Positions 38,320-49,250 are shown, numbered from the stretch's first letter. The stretch is 64,000 bases of DNA from an uncultured Clostridia bacterium (GCA_947625125.1 CANQNF010000002.1:1-64000); one strand, 5' to 3'. Notes: generated by a model from the sequence alone, not told the origin. Translations and numbers: made by a program.

Positions 38320-39825
38320 ATGTTAAGAATCGCGCAAACCGAAAACGGCAGGGTCAGGGGCATTGAAGCCGCAGACCCGAGGATCACCGCCTTTAAGGGC
38401 ATACCCTTTGCGGCGCCGCCTGTGGGAGAGAACCGCTGGAGAGCTCCTCAGCCGGCCGCAAACTGGGACGGAGTCAGGGACTGCTTCCGCTTCGCACCCA
38501 TCTCCATGCAGGACACCCCGGGCCTCGGCACCGACATCTACTGCCGTGAGTGGCATGTCGACCCCGAGATAGCGATGGGGGAGGACTGCCTCTACTTAAA
38601 CGTCTGGACCCCGGCAAAGACCGCAGACGAAAAGCTCCCGGTTTACGTCTGGTTCTTCGGCGGCGGACTTCAGTGGGGCTATCCCGCAGAGATGGAATTC
38701 GACGGCGAGAGGATAGCAAGAAGAGGCATAGTCGTCGTGACTGTCAACTACCGTCTGAATGTTTTCGGGTTCATGGCTCATCCCGAGCTGACCAAAAACC
38801 AGTCCGACGCCCCCGCAAACTTCGGTTCCTTAGACCAGCAGGCGGGTCTTAAATGGGTAAAGAGAAATATCGCAAACTTCGGCGGCGACCCGGATATGAT
38901 AACCATCGGCGGACAGTCTGCCGGCGGCGGAAGCGTTATGAGCCAGCTCGCCTGCCCTGCAAATAAGGGACTTTTCAAGCGTGCCATAGTCATGAGCGGA
39001 ATGATAAAGAGCCCCTATATGCCCGGCGGCATCGGCACCCCGAACACCCTTGAGCGCGCCGAGAAAGCGGGCGAGGAGTTTATAAAGACTCTCGGCTGCA
39101 ATAATATTTCCGAGGCAAGAAAAGTCGACGCCAAGACCGTGCTCCAAAAATACAACGAATTCGTTTCCGATCATCCGAGATTCTTTACCGTTCAGGACAA
39201 CGTATTCTCGACCGGCGAGCCATATAAGCAGATACTTGAGGGCGAGTGCGTCGACGCCGAGATAATGGCCGGAAACACGGGGGACGAATTCCCGAGCTTC
39301 ATTCCCGCAAAAACCGAGGACGAATACAAGGCAAGGGTCAAGGAAATCTTCGGCGACAAGGCCGAAAAATTCATTTCTCTGCCCGAGGCCAAGTTCAACG
39401 GCGGCATGAATGCAAAGACTGCCGGAATAGAGCACACCTGTAAGGCTCTGTTTTCCGAGATGGCGAAGCAGGGCAGAAAGGGCTATTACTACCGCTTTGA
39501 GCCCGATATTCCGGGCTGGGACGACCCCGGCACATTCCATTCGGTCGACCTCTGGTTCTGGTTCGAGACCCTTGCGAAGTGCTGGCGCCCCTTTGTCGGC
39601 AGGCACTATGACCTTGCAAGACAGATGACCGATTATCTCTGCAACTTCGTCAAGTCGGGAGACCCGAACGGCAAGGACCTCAGCGGCTTCACGCTTCCCG
39701 AGTGGCCGGCGTTCTCCGACAAGACTCCGGTCGAGATGAGATTTACCCACGACGGCGCAAAGCCCGAGGCCGAGACCCCCAACGACTTCGCATCCATCCT
39801 CCGCGGAAAGATTTTGGGGAGATAA
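38320..39825 (+). CDS. Type B carboxylesterase
   Basis: GIPFAAPPVGENRWRAPQPA; EDCLYLNVWTP; GGQSAGGGSV. Confidence 0.92.
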   Translation: MLRIAQTENGRVRGIEAADPRITAFKGIPFAAPPVGENRWRAPQPAANWDGVRDCFRFAPISMQDTPGLGTDIYCREWHVDPEIAMGEDCLYLNVWTPAKTADEKLPVYVWFFGGGLQWGYPAEMEFDGERIARRGIVVVTVNYRLNVFGFMAHPELTKNQSDAPANFGSLDQQAGLKWVKRNIANFGGDPDMITIGGQSAGGGSVMSQLACPANKGLFKRAIVMSGMIKSPYMPGGIGTPNTLERAEKAGEEFIKTLGCNNISEARKVDAKTVLQKYNEFVSDHPRFFTVQDNVFSTGEPYKQILEGECVDAEIMAGNTGDEFPSFIPAKTEDEYKARVKEIFGDKAEKFISLPEAKFNGGMNAKTAGIEHTCKALFSEMAKQGRKGYYYRFEPDIPGWDDPGTFHSVDLWFWFETLAKCWRPFVGRHYDLARQMTDYLCNFVKSGDPNGKDLSGFTLPEWPAFSDKTPVEMRFTHDGAKPEAETPNDFASILRGKILGR

Positions 39826-39934
39826 TCCTTTATACCTTATAATATCAGCCCCCCGGAAATGATTTTGCCGTCGTTTTCGGGGGAGCTTTTCATATCCCCG
39901 CCCCATCCCGCATAAACTCTCATGAGGTGATTTT

Positions 39935-40243
39935 ATGCTTTTCACGCTTACCGATTTAAAGCAAAAAGAGATCGTCGACACCAACACCGGGGTCATCCTC
40001 GGGCGTGCCGACGATATAAGATTCGACTCAAAGACCGCAAACGTCGAATCGGTGATAATCTACGGCCGGCCGAAGCTTTTCGGATTTTTGGGCAGGGACG
40101 GCGACCTTTCCGTGAAATTTGAAAACATAACTCTCATCGGAAAGGACGCGATTTTGGTGACGTCCTCCGAGACTATTGAGCTTGACGACCGAAAACCGCG
40201 TGCGCTCAGCGATAAAAAACGCGAAGAAAGCCGTGAGATCTGA
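39935..40243 (+). CDS. YlmC/YmxH-family PRC-barrel protein
   Basis: KEIVDTNTGVILGRADDIRFD ... VIIYGRPKLFGFLGRDGD. Confidence 0.78.
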   Translation: MLFTLTDLKQKEIVDTNTGVILGRADDIRFDSKTANVESVIIYGRPKLFGFLGRDGDLSVKFENITLIGKDAILVTSSETIELDDRKPRALSDKKREESREI

Positions 40244-40273
40244 AAATTTTTTCATATTTTTTCGCGAAAGCTA

Positions 40274-40302
40274 TTGCATTTTTTCTCGGGATGTGTTATA
40301 AT
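40274..40302 (+). promoter_or_regulatory. Promoter of rpsB-tsf
   Basis: TTGCAT - 17 nt - TATAAT; ~125-nt untranslated leader. Confidence 0.7.
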
Positions 40303-40429
40303 CTTTCGGTAATTCGCACCCGACATTCTTCGCAAAGGGTTCCCCGAAAATCCTCGGGGCGCAAGCGAGCAAAAAGAATAGCCGGGGAGGAGAACGCAAA
40401 ATTTTTAAACCTTAAAGGAGGTTGCTGCT

Positions 40430-41167
40430 ATGGCAGTAGTATCAATGAAACAGCTTCTCGAGGCCGGCGTACATTTCGGCCACCAGACGAGAAGATGGAA
40501 CCCGAAGATGGCTCCGTACATCTTCACCGAAAGAAACGGCATCTACATCATCGATCTCCAGAAGACCGTCCGCAAACTCGAAGAGGCGTATATGTTCGTC
40601 CGCGAGGTATCGGCTGAGGGCGGCGAGGTCCTGTTTGTAGGCACCAAGAAGCAGGCCGGCGACTCCATCCGCGAAGAGGCGACAAGGGCAAACGCTCACT
40701 ACGTCAACGCCCGTTGGCTCGGCGGCATGATGACCAACTTCAAGACCATCCAGACCCGTATCCGCAGGCTTGAGCAGCTCCACAAGATGGAGCAGGACGG
40801 CACTTTCGATCTTCTTCCAAAAAAAGAGGTCGTAAAGCTCCAGTTAGAAATCGAAAAGCTTGAGAAATATCTCGGCGGCATCAAGACCATGACCAAGCTT
40901 CCCGCAGCGCTCTTCATCGTAGACCCCAAGCGCGAGAAGATAGCCGTCTCCGAAGCAAGAAAGCTCGGCATTCCCGTGGTAGCCATCGTTGACACCAACT
41001 GCGACCCCGACGAGGTCGACTATGTCATCCCCGGCAACGACGACGCCATCAGAGCAGTCAAGCTCATCTCCGGCGCCATCGCCGACGCTATAATCGAGGG
41101 CAGACAGGGCGAGGCCAACGCTCCCGCCGAAGAGCCTGCCGAAGCAGCCGAAGAAGCTGCCGAATGA
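40430..41167 (+). CDS. rpsB: 30S ribosomal protein S2
   Basis: [25 protein letters not shown]. Confidence 0.97.
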   Translation: MAVVSMKQLLEAGVHFGHQTRRWNPKMAPYIFTERNGIYIIDLQKTVRKLEEAYMFVREVSAEGGEVLFVGTKKQAGDSIREEATRANAHYVNARWLGGMMTNFKTIQTRIRRLEQLHKMEQDGTFDLLPKKEVVKLQLEIEKLEKYLGGIKTMTKLPAALFIVDPKREKIAVSEARKLGIPVVAIVDTNCDPDEVDYVIPGNDDAIRAVKLISGAIADAIIEGRQGEANAPAEEPAEAAEEAAE

Positions 41168-41197
41168 TAAAGTTTAAATGAAAGGAACTGAATATAA

Positions 41198-42103
41198 ATG
41201 AGCATTACCGCAAAGGACGTTGCCAACCTGCGCGAAAGAACCGGCGTAGGTATGATGGACTGCAAAAAGGCTCTCGTTGAAGCCGAGGGCGATTTTGAAA
41301 AGGCGATAGTCATTCTCCGTGAAAAGGGCCTCGCCACTCAGGCCAAAAAGGCCGGCAGAGTAGCCGCCGAGGGCCTTGTCACCGCTATCGTTGAGAACGG
41401 CGTTGCAGCAATGGTCGAGGTCAACTCCGAGACCGACTTCGTCGCCAACACCGAGGACTTCAAGAGCTTTGTAAACACCGTCTGCAAGGCCGTTATCGAC
41501 TCAAATCCCGCCGACGTTGACGCTCTTAAGGCAGCAAAGACCCCCTCAGGCAGGACCGTTGAGGAGGAGCTTCAGGAGCTGTTCTTAAAGATTCGCGAGA
41601 ACATCCAGATCCGCAGATTCGTAAGGCTTGAGGGCGACGTCGTCAGCTACATCCACGGCGGCGGCAGAATAGGCGTTTTGGTCAAGCTTGACACCGATTT
41701 GGGCGATAAGGCCGCTGTCTGCGGCAAGGACGTCGCCATGCAGGTCGCGTCCATGAATGCAAGCTATCTCGACAGAGACCACGTTCCCGCCGAGATTTTG
41801 GACGGCGAGAAGAAGATCATGCTTGCCCAGATGGCCGAGGATCCCAAGATGAAAAACAAGCCCGAGCAGGTCCTTGCAAAGATCGTCGAGGGCAAGATAG
41901 GCAAGTATTACACCGAGAACTGCCTTGTCGACCAGGAGTTCATCAAGGACGGCGACCTCACTGTCGGCAAGTACGTCGACAAGTGCGCCAAGGAGCTCGG
42001 CGGCTCCATCAAGGTCGTCGACTACGTCCGCTATGAGCGCGGCGAGGGCATCCAGAAGAAAGAGGACAACTTTGCCGACGAAGTCGCTTCGATGATAAAG
42101 TAA
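41198..42103 (+). CDS. tsf: Elongation factor Ts
   Basis: ITAKDVANLRERTGVGMMDCKKALVEA. Confidence 0.97.
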   Translation: MSITAKDVANLRERTGVGMMDCKKALVEAEGDFEKAIVILREKGLATQAKKAGRVAAEGLVTAIVENGVAAMVEVNSETDFVANTEDFKSFVNTVCKAVIDSNPADVDALKAAKTPSGRTVEEELQELFLKIRENIQIRRFVRLEGDVVSYIHGGGRIGVLVKLDTDLGDKAAVCGKDVAMQVASMNASYLDRDHVPAEILDGEKKIMLAQMAEDPKMKNKPEQVLAKIVEGKIGKYYTENCLVDQEFIKDGDLTVGKYVDKCAKELGGSIKVVDYVRYERGEGIQKKEDNFADEVASMIK

Positions 42104-42171
42104 GTCCCAAACCCAAAGAACAGATGGCGGATAGGTGAAAGCCTGTTCGCCATTTTAAATAAGGAGCAAAA

Positions 42172-42930
42172 ATGGACTACCAAAAAATCAACTCCGAAAC
42201 TATCGACCGCTGGGTAGAGGAGGGCTGGGAGTGGGGCGTCCCGATAATTCACGAGCAGTACCTAAGCGCCCAAAACGGCGTCTGGGACGTCGTGCTCACC
42301 CCGACAAAACCGGTCCCGCACGCTTGGCTTGGGGATATTTTAGGCAAAAAGCTTTTGGGCCTTGCCTCCGGCGGGGGCCAGCAGATGCCGATCTTTGCGG
42401 CTTTGGGCGCAGACTGCACCGTCCTCGACTATTCCGAGCGGCAGCTTGACTCCGAGCGCCTTGTTTCCGAGCGCGAGGGTTATAAAATAAATATCGTCAA
42501 GGCCGATATGACCAAGCCTCTGCCCTTTTCCGACAATGAGTTTGACATAATATTCCATCCCGTCTCAAACTGCTACGTTGAAGAGGTCGAGCCGATTTTC
42601 AGGGAATGTTTTCGCATATTAAAGCCCGGAGGCAGGCTTTTATCGGGGCTTGACAACGGCGTGAACTACTTTGTGAACGGCGACGAATCACATATCGTCA
42701 ACACGCTTCCCTTTAACCCGCTTAAGAATCCCGAGCAGATGAAATCGATTTTGGAGGATGACTGCGGCGTGCAGTTTTCCCACACTCTCGAGGAGCAGAT
42801 AGGCGGCCAGCTTCGTGCCGGCTTTATTTTGAAAGACATTTACGAGGACACGAACGGCTCAGGCTATCTGCACGAGCATAATATCCCCTGCTTTTTGGCA
42901 ACACTTTCCATAAAGCCGGAGGAAACGTGA
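42172..42930 (+). CDS. Class I SAM-dependent methyltransferase
   Basis: LLGLASGGGQQMPIFAALGADCTVLDYSERQL; FRILKPGGRLLSG. Confidence 0.85.
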   Translation: MDYQKINSETIDRWVEEGWEWGVPIIHEQYLSAQNGVWDVVLTPTKPVPHAWLGDILGKKLLGLASGGGQQMPIFAALGADCTVLDYSERQLDSERLVSEREGYKINIVKADMTKPLPFSDNEFDIIFHPVSNCYVEEVEPIFRECFRILKPGGRLLSGLDNGVNYFVNGDESHIVNTLPFNPLKNPEQMKSILEDDCGVQFSHTLEEQIGGQLRAGFILKDIYEDTNGSGYLHEHNIPCFLATLSIKPEET

Positions 42931-43113
42931 TGTTTTACCATGCATCCCAAACCGCCGGCATAGAAATTTTGGACGGAATCCGAGGGGCTTTTGAGGGTTC
43001 TTCGGTATGAAAATCTGACTCCGAAAATGCTCGGTTGGATAAATAAAACGGTGCGGCAGGAATATTTGAGCGCGGAGCCGTACTATAAAATATTTTTGGA
43101 AGCGAAATCATAA
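42930..43113 (+). pseudogene. Remnant of a small 'FYHAS...' family gene with internal deletion and frameshift
   Basis: MFYHASQTAGIEILDG in one frame, RYENLTPKMLGWINKTVRQEYLSAEPYYKIFLEAKS* in another. Confidence 0.55.
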
Positions 43114-43137
43114 AAGATGTAAAATAAAGGAGAAGAA

Positions 43138-44016
43138 ATGCAGAATCTGAGCGACCCCGCCGTCATTAAGGACATCCTGACCCGCCACGGCTTCACGTTT
43201 TCAAAAAAGCTCGGCCAGAATTTCCTTATAAACCCGTCCGTCTGCCCTAAAATCGCCGAAATGGGAGGAGCAAAAGAGGGGAGCGGCATAATCGAAATAG
43301 GCCCCGGCATCGGCGTTTTAACGCATGAGCTCTGCCAACGGGCCGATAAGGTCGTGGCGATAGAGCTCGACTCACGGCTCCTGCCGATACTCTCCGAGAC
43401 CCTTTCCGAGCATGATAATCTTAAAATCATCAACGCCGACGTTATGGAGGTCGACTTGAAAAATCTCATTTCGGAGGAATTCCCGGGGATGAGCGTTTCG
43501 GTCTGTGCAAATCTTCCCTATTACATCACTAGCCCGGTCGTCATGAAGCTTTTGGGCGACAGACTGCCTATCGATACGGTCACGACGATGGTACAGCGCG
43601 AGGCTGCCGAGAGGCTATGCGCACCTGTCGGCACAAGGGAAGCAGGCGCCGTGACCGTGGCGGTAGACTTTTACAGCGAAGCCAAAAAGCTTTTCAATGT
43701 TTCACGGGGCAGCTTTATGCCCTCTCCCGCCGTCGACAGCGCGGTGATACAACTAAAGCTTCGGGAAAAAACTCCCGAGGTATCGAGCGAGCGCGAATTT
43801 TTCCGCATAGTCAAGGCGCTTTTTACCCAAAGAAGAAAGACGGTTCTGAACGCTCTTTCGGGAGCGGTCGGCGTGGACAAGGACAGAGCGAGAACTATTT
43901 TATCGGAGCTTGACATCTCTCCCGAGACGCGTCCCGAGCGCCTGAAAATGGATGATCTGATAGGCATAACCGAAAGCATAATAAAAACCGCCGGAGTATT
44001 AGACAGTCCTGCATAA
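43138..44016 (+). CDS. rsmA: 16S rRNA (adenine(1518)-N(6)/adenine(1519)-N(6))-dimethyltransferase
   Basis: FSKKLGQNFLINPSV; IEIGPGIGVLTHEL; NLPYYITSPVVMKLL. Confidence 0.95.
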   Translation: MQNLSDPAVIKDILTRHGFTFSKKLGQNFLINPSVCPKIAEMGGAKEGSGIIEIGPGIGVLTHELCQRADKVVAIELDSRLLPILSETLSEHDNLKIINADVMEVDLKNLISEEFPGMSVSVCANLPYYITSPVVMKLLGDRLPIDTVTTMVQREAAERLCAPVGTREAGAVTVAVDFYSEAKKLFNVSRGSFMPSPAVDSAVIQLKLREKTPEVSSEREFFRIVKALFTQRRKTVLNALSGAVGVDKDRARTILSELDISPETRPERLKMDDLIGITESIIKTAGVLDSPA

Positions 44017-44022
44017 AACAGT

Positions 44023-44051
44023 AAAAGCAGACGAATAACCGCCTGCTTTTT
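44023..44051. terminator. Bidirectional terminator between convergent genes
   Basis: aaaagcag-acgaataaccgc-ctgctttttg. Confidence 0.7.
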
Positions 44052-44097
44052 GCATATAGAATAAAATTCATCTTACAGAAAAATCGGAACTTGATTA

Positions 44098-44751
44098 TCA
44101 AAACGTGAACGGAATAACCATATCAAGTAAAAAAGCAATAGCTATACTGATTATTCCCATTAACGCTGAATGCCTCAGTGCGTCCCTCCTCAGAACAATA
44201 AATCCAATCATAAAGACTGACAATTCCAAAACAGACAGTACATTAAAATACCGGAATCCATATACGAAACACATATTGAACAATACTGCCAAAATAAATG
44301 TTGACAGTATAAATGCCGGCTTGCTTTTTCCTTTTGCATACCAGCATGCAAAGGCCAATAATGGAGAAACAGCCGTAAATCCGAGCCAAATCATTGCATA
44401 GCTTCTCGGAAAAAATCCTGCGATATAGTTTGAATATAAATAGTAGCTTGCAACCATACCGACAAAGAATACAAAAACATTAACACTTGCTCTTATGGCG
44501 GAATTACTATAAACAGAAATGCACAGCGCTATCAATGCCCAAACCGCAAAACGCCCCAAAAAATTATGAACGTCTAATGCGCCGTCTATCGCCATAAGCA
44601 TGCCCGGAAGTTCAGCTTGATGATAATCCAAAAATTTTGAAAAAGTGCCCAAAGCAATCCCGAGTAACAATATAGCTACGGTATTTATAATTTTTCTATA
44701 AACAGATATAGGATTTTCTGCACTCCGTATATCATTCAAAAACTTGTTCAT
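44098..44751 (-). CDS. Multi-pass membrane protein of unknown function
   Basis: Hydrophobic segments throughout; 217 aa. Confidence 0.65.
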   Translation of the reverse strand: MNKFLNDIRSAENPISVYRKIINTVAILLLGIALGTFSKFLDYHQAELPGMLMAIDGALDVHNFLGRFAVWALIALCISVYSNSAIRASVNVFVFFVGMVASYYLYSNYIAGFFPRSYAMIWLGFTAVSPLLAFACWYAKGKSKPAFILSTFILAVLFNMCFVYGFRYFNVLSVLELSVFMIGFIVLRRDALRHSALMGIISIAIAFLLDMVIPFTF

Positions 44752-44827
44752 ATGCGACTCCCAAATTCCGACTTATCACATTGCCTGTCATATCGGCAAG
44801 CCCCTTTGTCCCGTGCATTTTTAATTT

Positions 44828-46333
44828 TCAATGCACTGTCGGGTCGTTGACTATCCCCACAAACACCGGGCAATCTCTTACGCATACCGCAAAGACAAAC
44901 GGCCTGTCGAGCTTAAATTCAAACTTCTCTAATTCCATCCGTCCTGCACCCGTTACCATATCCATCATAGTGTATGCGGCGCCCTCGAATCCGTTTTCAT
45001 CCGTCTTGACCCTCACCGAATGAATAACCTTTGATATTTTGACGGGCAGATCGCTGTCCTCGCCCATGATGGGAGTAAAGTCGGATTTTTCCGAGCTGAA
45101 CACATCGTTTACGCCGAGCTCGTTAAGAGTTTTTATAAGCTCCGTGTCGGATGTAAAATCGAACTTCGGCAGGTAAAGGCTTAATAGGGCGTGATGCCAT
45201 CTGTCATCGTCTCTTTCTTTCATCAGGAAGTCGGCTGCCTCTCCCGACGCTATTATTTCTTCGGGGGAGCAGCCCTCGTCCGGCAGGAACATATACATCG
45301 TTCCAGTCGTGAGGTACTTAAGGCAGGCCGTATAATTATCCCCCTTATAGTAGCTCCCGATGCCCGATTCTGTCATAAAATCGGCCTCTACATCCTCGTT
45401 CGGGGCATGGAAAGTATCCTTGAAAGTATACTCTTCCGAGAACATCTCCGTCCATGACGACTTGTAATACAGCGTCGAGACTATCGCCGCAACGGTAGTT
45501 TCGTTAAGTCTGATCGTGTCAAGCTTATCTCTTGAGAACAGCCTGCCGGTATTTTCATCTATCCAATCCCTGAGCATTTCGTTGTATATTTCGCTTCCCA
45601 TGGGTCCGAAGTAGGACGCGGCATACTGGTCCTCGGCAAGCTTTTTGAGCATATCGTTGTTGTATCTCATTCTGTTGCTGAGCCATAGCGAGTTCCCGAG
45701 CAAAAGCTTGTCGCCGTCGCCGTCGTCATAAAACGAGCGATAGACCGCTCTTACTATCTCGGCGACATTCTCGGCGCTCTCGGCGCCCAAAAGGTCAAGG
45801 AGCTGCTGACGGCTCTCTCCGTCGCATATTTCCGTGAGCATGCCGAGCGCAAGATAGACGTTTATGGGGCTGAAAACGCAGTTTGTCCCGGGCTAGAAAC
45901 TCTTAATTACGGCAGGTATCGAGGCTTCCATGAAGTCGTCGAAGCTTTTATCGATTATCTCGTTTGCGGCGTCGACATCGCTTTTGTAGGCCTCCCACCC
46001 GTCCGCGCCGTATTCGATGCGTACGGGATATTCCGGCTCCGCAACGGCCAACGGCTCTGCGTCGAGCGCCTGTTCCGGCGTCTCGGCTTCGTTATTATTT
46101 TGTTCATTGTTGTCGCCTGCGGCAGCCGTTATATCGGCAGCCTGAGTTACGTCCCCGGCTCCTCCCGTGACATCCGCTCCGTCGGGCGCCTCCGCCCCGG
46201 AAAAAGAGCAGGCGGCGAGGCTTGCCGCCAAGACAACGGCCACGGGTATCGCCCACCAAGACTTCGGTTTGCGTCCCCCGGCCTTTTTATGGCCCCGCCC
46301 GGTCCTGATTTCATTGCGATTTTTTTCGGACAT
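44828..46333 (-). pseudogene. Lipoprotein serpin interrupted by a single in-frame TAG (stop at 45893-45895)
   Basis: ORFs 45893-46333 and 44828-45841 are in the same frame; reading through TAG gives ...SIPAVIKSF*PGTNCVFSPINVYLALGMLTE...RPFVFAVCVRDCPVFVGIVNDP. Confidence 0.8.
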
Positions 46334-46466
46334 ATATTTTTCCTCCTTTTTAAATCTATAACAAAAACAATCTATAACTAAAACGCTTTAAAACACAAAA
46401 TCATTGCGCCCGCCCAAATTTTCTCCGTTTTGCATAAATTATAAAAATTATTATATCATACTTGCC

Positions 46467-46503
46467 GAAAAAAGTAAAGAGCGAGGTATATACCCCGCTC
46501 TTT
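46467..46503 (-). terminator. Terminator downstream of the P-type ATPase gene
   Basis: Minus strand: aaagagcggggtatatacctcgctctttactttttt. Confidence 0.75.
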
Positions 46504-46510
46504 ATGCATA

Positions 46511-49135
46511 TCATCCTGTTTTATCTCTGCCTCTTCCGGCAACCGCCCCTCCCACCTGCGCTGCCAAGGGCACCGCGGCCGCGAATATTACCGCCGGCAG
46601 GAGAGCCTCCGCGCTCATCGGAGCCGTCTCCATGACTGCCGACAGCGGAGGGAACCAGATACATGCCGCAAGCGCCGCCAGCGATACCGCGACCGATGCT
46701 ATCAGCGCAGGGTTCCCGAACGGATTTATCCCGAAAACCGAGCCGTGCTCGCTTCGGCACTCGAAAACGTGTATCAGCTGCGACAAAATAAGCGTGACGA
46801 GCGCTGCAGTTCTCGCGGCGGGGAGCGTGTAGCCGAGCTTTAACGCGTATGCAAAGCTTCCGAGCGTGCAGCCCCCGATGAGCGCGCCCCTGAGAGCGAT
46901 CCTTGCCCAAAGCCTGCCGTCGGTGAAGCTGCCGGAAAAGTCCCTCGGTTTTTTCTTCATAATATCCCTGTCGGATTTTTCCAGCCCGAGCGCCACCGCC
47001 GGGAGGCCGTCCGTCACGAGGTTTACAAGAAGTATCTGCGTCGGAAGAAGCACGATAGGCATGCCCAAAAGAATCGATAAAAACATCACCGCGACCTCGC
47101 CGATGTTGCAGGAAATCAGGTATCTTACGAGCTTTCTTATGTTTGTGAAGATGGTTCTGCCCTGTCTGACGGCGAGGCAGAGCGTTGAAAAATCGTCGTC
47201 AAGAAGAATGACGTCGGCAGCCTGTTTTGTCACGTCCACGCCGGTCCTTCCCATGGCTACACCTATGTCGGCGGCTTTTACGGCAGGCGCGTCGTTTACG
47301 CCGTCTCCCGTCATTGCGACAGTCTCGCCGCCCGCCTTGAGAGCGTTTACTATCCTCAGCTTGTCGGCGGGCGTGACCCGTGCGTAAACCGCTATATTTC
47401 GGGCTTCACGCGTAAGTTCCTCGTCGCTCAATCGGTCGAGTTCTTCTTTTGAGACGGCTCTTTGCCCCGGTCTTAATATGCCGGCTTTTTTGGCAACGGC
47501 TGCCGCAGTAAGGGGGTGGTCTCCGGTTATCATGACTACCCGAATTCCCGCTTTTTTACATTCTCTTACGGATTTTATCGCTTCATCTCTCGGCGCGTCT
47601 ATCATGCCCATAAGCCCCAAAAAAACTCCGCCGTCGTCATCGAGCCGCTCCATCCCCAAGACCCGGAGCGCTTCCTCCGCCATTTTTTCATATTCGGAAA
47701 TTATTTTCAGTCTGAATTCACGCCCGAGCAGCCGCTTTTCGCCGTTTATGAGTATAAATCGGCATTCCTTTAAAATAACGTCTGGCGCGCCCTTTATGTA
47801 GGTCAATTCCCGTCCCGAAAGACGAACGGTAACGCTCATCCTCTTGGTCTCACTTTCAAACGGCACCTCCGAGACCCTTACGGCGTTTTCGGTTTTTCCG
47901 TTTTTTGTAAGGCCGCATTTTTCCGCAGCCACCAAAAGCGAAGCCTCGGTAGGGTCTCCCGAAATGTCGAATTTAAGCCTTGCCGAGCGCTCTCTGCCCT
48001 CGCTTTTTTCTGCGGGTATAAGCTCCGCGTTATTGCAAAGCGCACCGCAAAGAAGCGTCTCCTTAAAATCCTCGGGAAGATTTTTTACCGGCTCTCCGTC
48101 TATTTCCGCCTTGCCCTTAGCCGAGTATCCCGACCCGGTAAGGGTCATCCTTTTTCCTCCCGAATAAACCTCGGTCACGCACATTTTATTCTCGGTGAGC
48201 GTTCCCGTTTTATCGGTGCATATTACCGTCGTGCATCCGAGGGTCTCGACCGAATGGAGCCTGTGAACAAGGGCGTTTTGTTTGAGCATTCGCCTGACCG
48301 CAAGCGCAAGGGCGATAGTGACTGTCGCGGGAAGTCCCTCGGGAATGGCCGCTATCGCGATGGTGATTCCGGTCATCAGCATGTCAAAAAGCGGCTCGCC
48401 CCGCAAGATACCCGTCAAAGCGACGGCGAAGCAGACGACTATGCATATTATGCATAAAACCGTGCCCAATCTTCCGAGCTTTTTCTGCAAGGGTGTTTTG
48501 CCCTCGCCGCTGTTGTCGAGCATGCCCGAGACCTTTCCCATCTGCGTGTCCATGCCGGTCAGAACGACCTCGCAGACCGCGTTTCCCTTGGTGCATGCAG
48601 TCCCGGCGTACGCGACTCCCGGCATGCTCTGTACGCTCACGTCCTCGCCCGAATATACCGCTTTTTTCACGGCGGACGATTCGCCCGTCAAAACCGCCTC
48701 GTCGCAGAAAAGCCCCGAACATTCTAAAATTTTCCCGTCGGCAGGTATCCTGTCTCCTGCCGATACCGTAAAAATATCCCCGGGCACAAGAAGCTCGGCG
48801 TTTATCTCCGACGGTTTTCCGTCGCGTATGACATGAGCGGTCGGAGCGGTCATCTTCTCAAGAGCTTCAAGAGTTTTTTCCGTGCGGTATTCCTGTATAA
48901 ACCCGAGCGTCGCGTCCATGAGAACTATAGCGATGATAGTCACCGCGTCGTATATCTCTCCCATGAACGCCGAGACCGCCGTCGCCGCCAAAAGTATCAG
49001 CATCATGACGTCCTTGAACTGTCCCGCAAAAATTTTCAGAGCGCCCGGTTTCTTGCCTGCGCTCAGGCCGTTCGGGCCCTTTTCCTCCAAAATTTTCGCA
49101 GCCTCCGCGCTTGAAAGTCCTGTATAATTCTTCAA
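46511..49135 (-). CDS. Cation-translocating P-type ATPase (Ca2+-ATPase type)
   Basis: VICTDKTGTLTENKM; MTGDGVNDAPAVKAADIGVAMG; C-terminal cation ATPase domain. Confidence 0.93.
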   Translation of the reverse strand: MKNYTGLSSAEAAKILEEKGPNGLSAGKKPGALKIFAGQFKDVMMLILLAATAVSAFMGEIYDAVTIIAIVLMDATLGFIQEYRTEKTLEALEKMTAPTAHVIRDGKPSEINAELLVPGDIFTVSAGDRIPADGKILECSGLFCDEAVLTGESSAVKKAVYSGEDVSVQSMPGVAYAGTACTKGNAVCEVVLTGMDTQMGKVSGMLDNSGEGKTPLQKKLGRLGTVLCIICIVVCFAVALTGILRGEPLFDMLMTGITIAIAAIPEGLPATVTIALALAVRRMLKQNALVHRLHSVETLGCTTVICTDKTGTLTENKMCVTEVYSGGKRMTLTGSGYSAKGKAEIDGEPVKNLPEDFKETLLCGALCNNAELIPAEKSEGRERSARLKFDISGDPTEASLLVAAEKCGLTKNGKTENAVRVSEVPFESETKRMSVTVRLSGRELTYIKGAPDVILKECRFILINGEKRLLGREFRLKIISEYEKMAEEALRVLGMERLDDDGGVFLGLMGMIDAPRDEAIKSVRECKKAGIRVVMITGDHPLTAAAVAKKAGILRPGQRAVSKEELDRLSDEELTREARNIAVYARVTPADKLRIVNALKAGGETVAMTGDGVNDAPAVKAADIGVAMGRTGVDVTKQAADVILLDDDFSTLCLAVRQGRTIFTNIRKLVRYLISCNIGEVAVMFLSILLGMPIVLLPTQILLVNLVTDGLPAVALGLEKSDRDIMKKKPRDFSGSFTDGRLWARIALRGALIGGCTLGSFAYALKLGYTLPAARTAALVTLILSQLIHVFECRSEHGSVFGINPFGNPALIASVAVSLAALAACIWFPPLSAVMETAPMSAEALLPAVIFAAAVPLAAQVGGAVAGRGRDKTG

Positions 49136-49250
49136 AGAAACTCCCCCTTTTGGACAAGATATGCCCGTACGGGGGAAAATATGCGGAAAAGCCGAAGCTT
49201 AATTTTTTATGACAGCGTGCCATGACCTATAGGCCCCCAAAGACATCGCG

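Noticed and set aside
38830-39996. 388-aa minus-strand ORF
   Set aside because: Antisense to the carboxylesterase, which has clear family motifs and a good RBS
45893-45895. Pyrrolysine or programmed TAG readthrough in the serpin
   Set aside because: TAG is used as an ordinary stop elsewhere (e.g. aroA end at 7969) and no Pyl machinery is in the window; nonsense mutation or sequencing error is simpler
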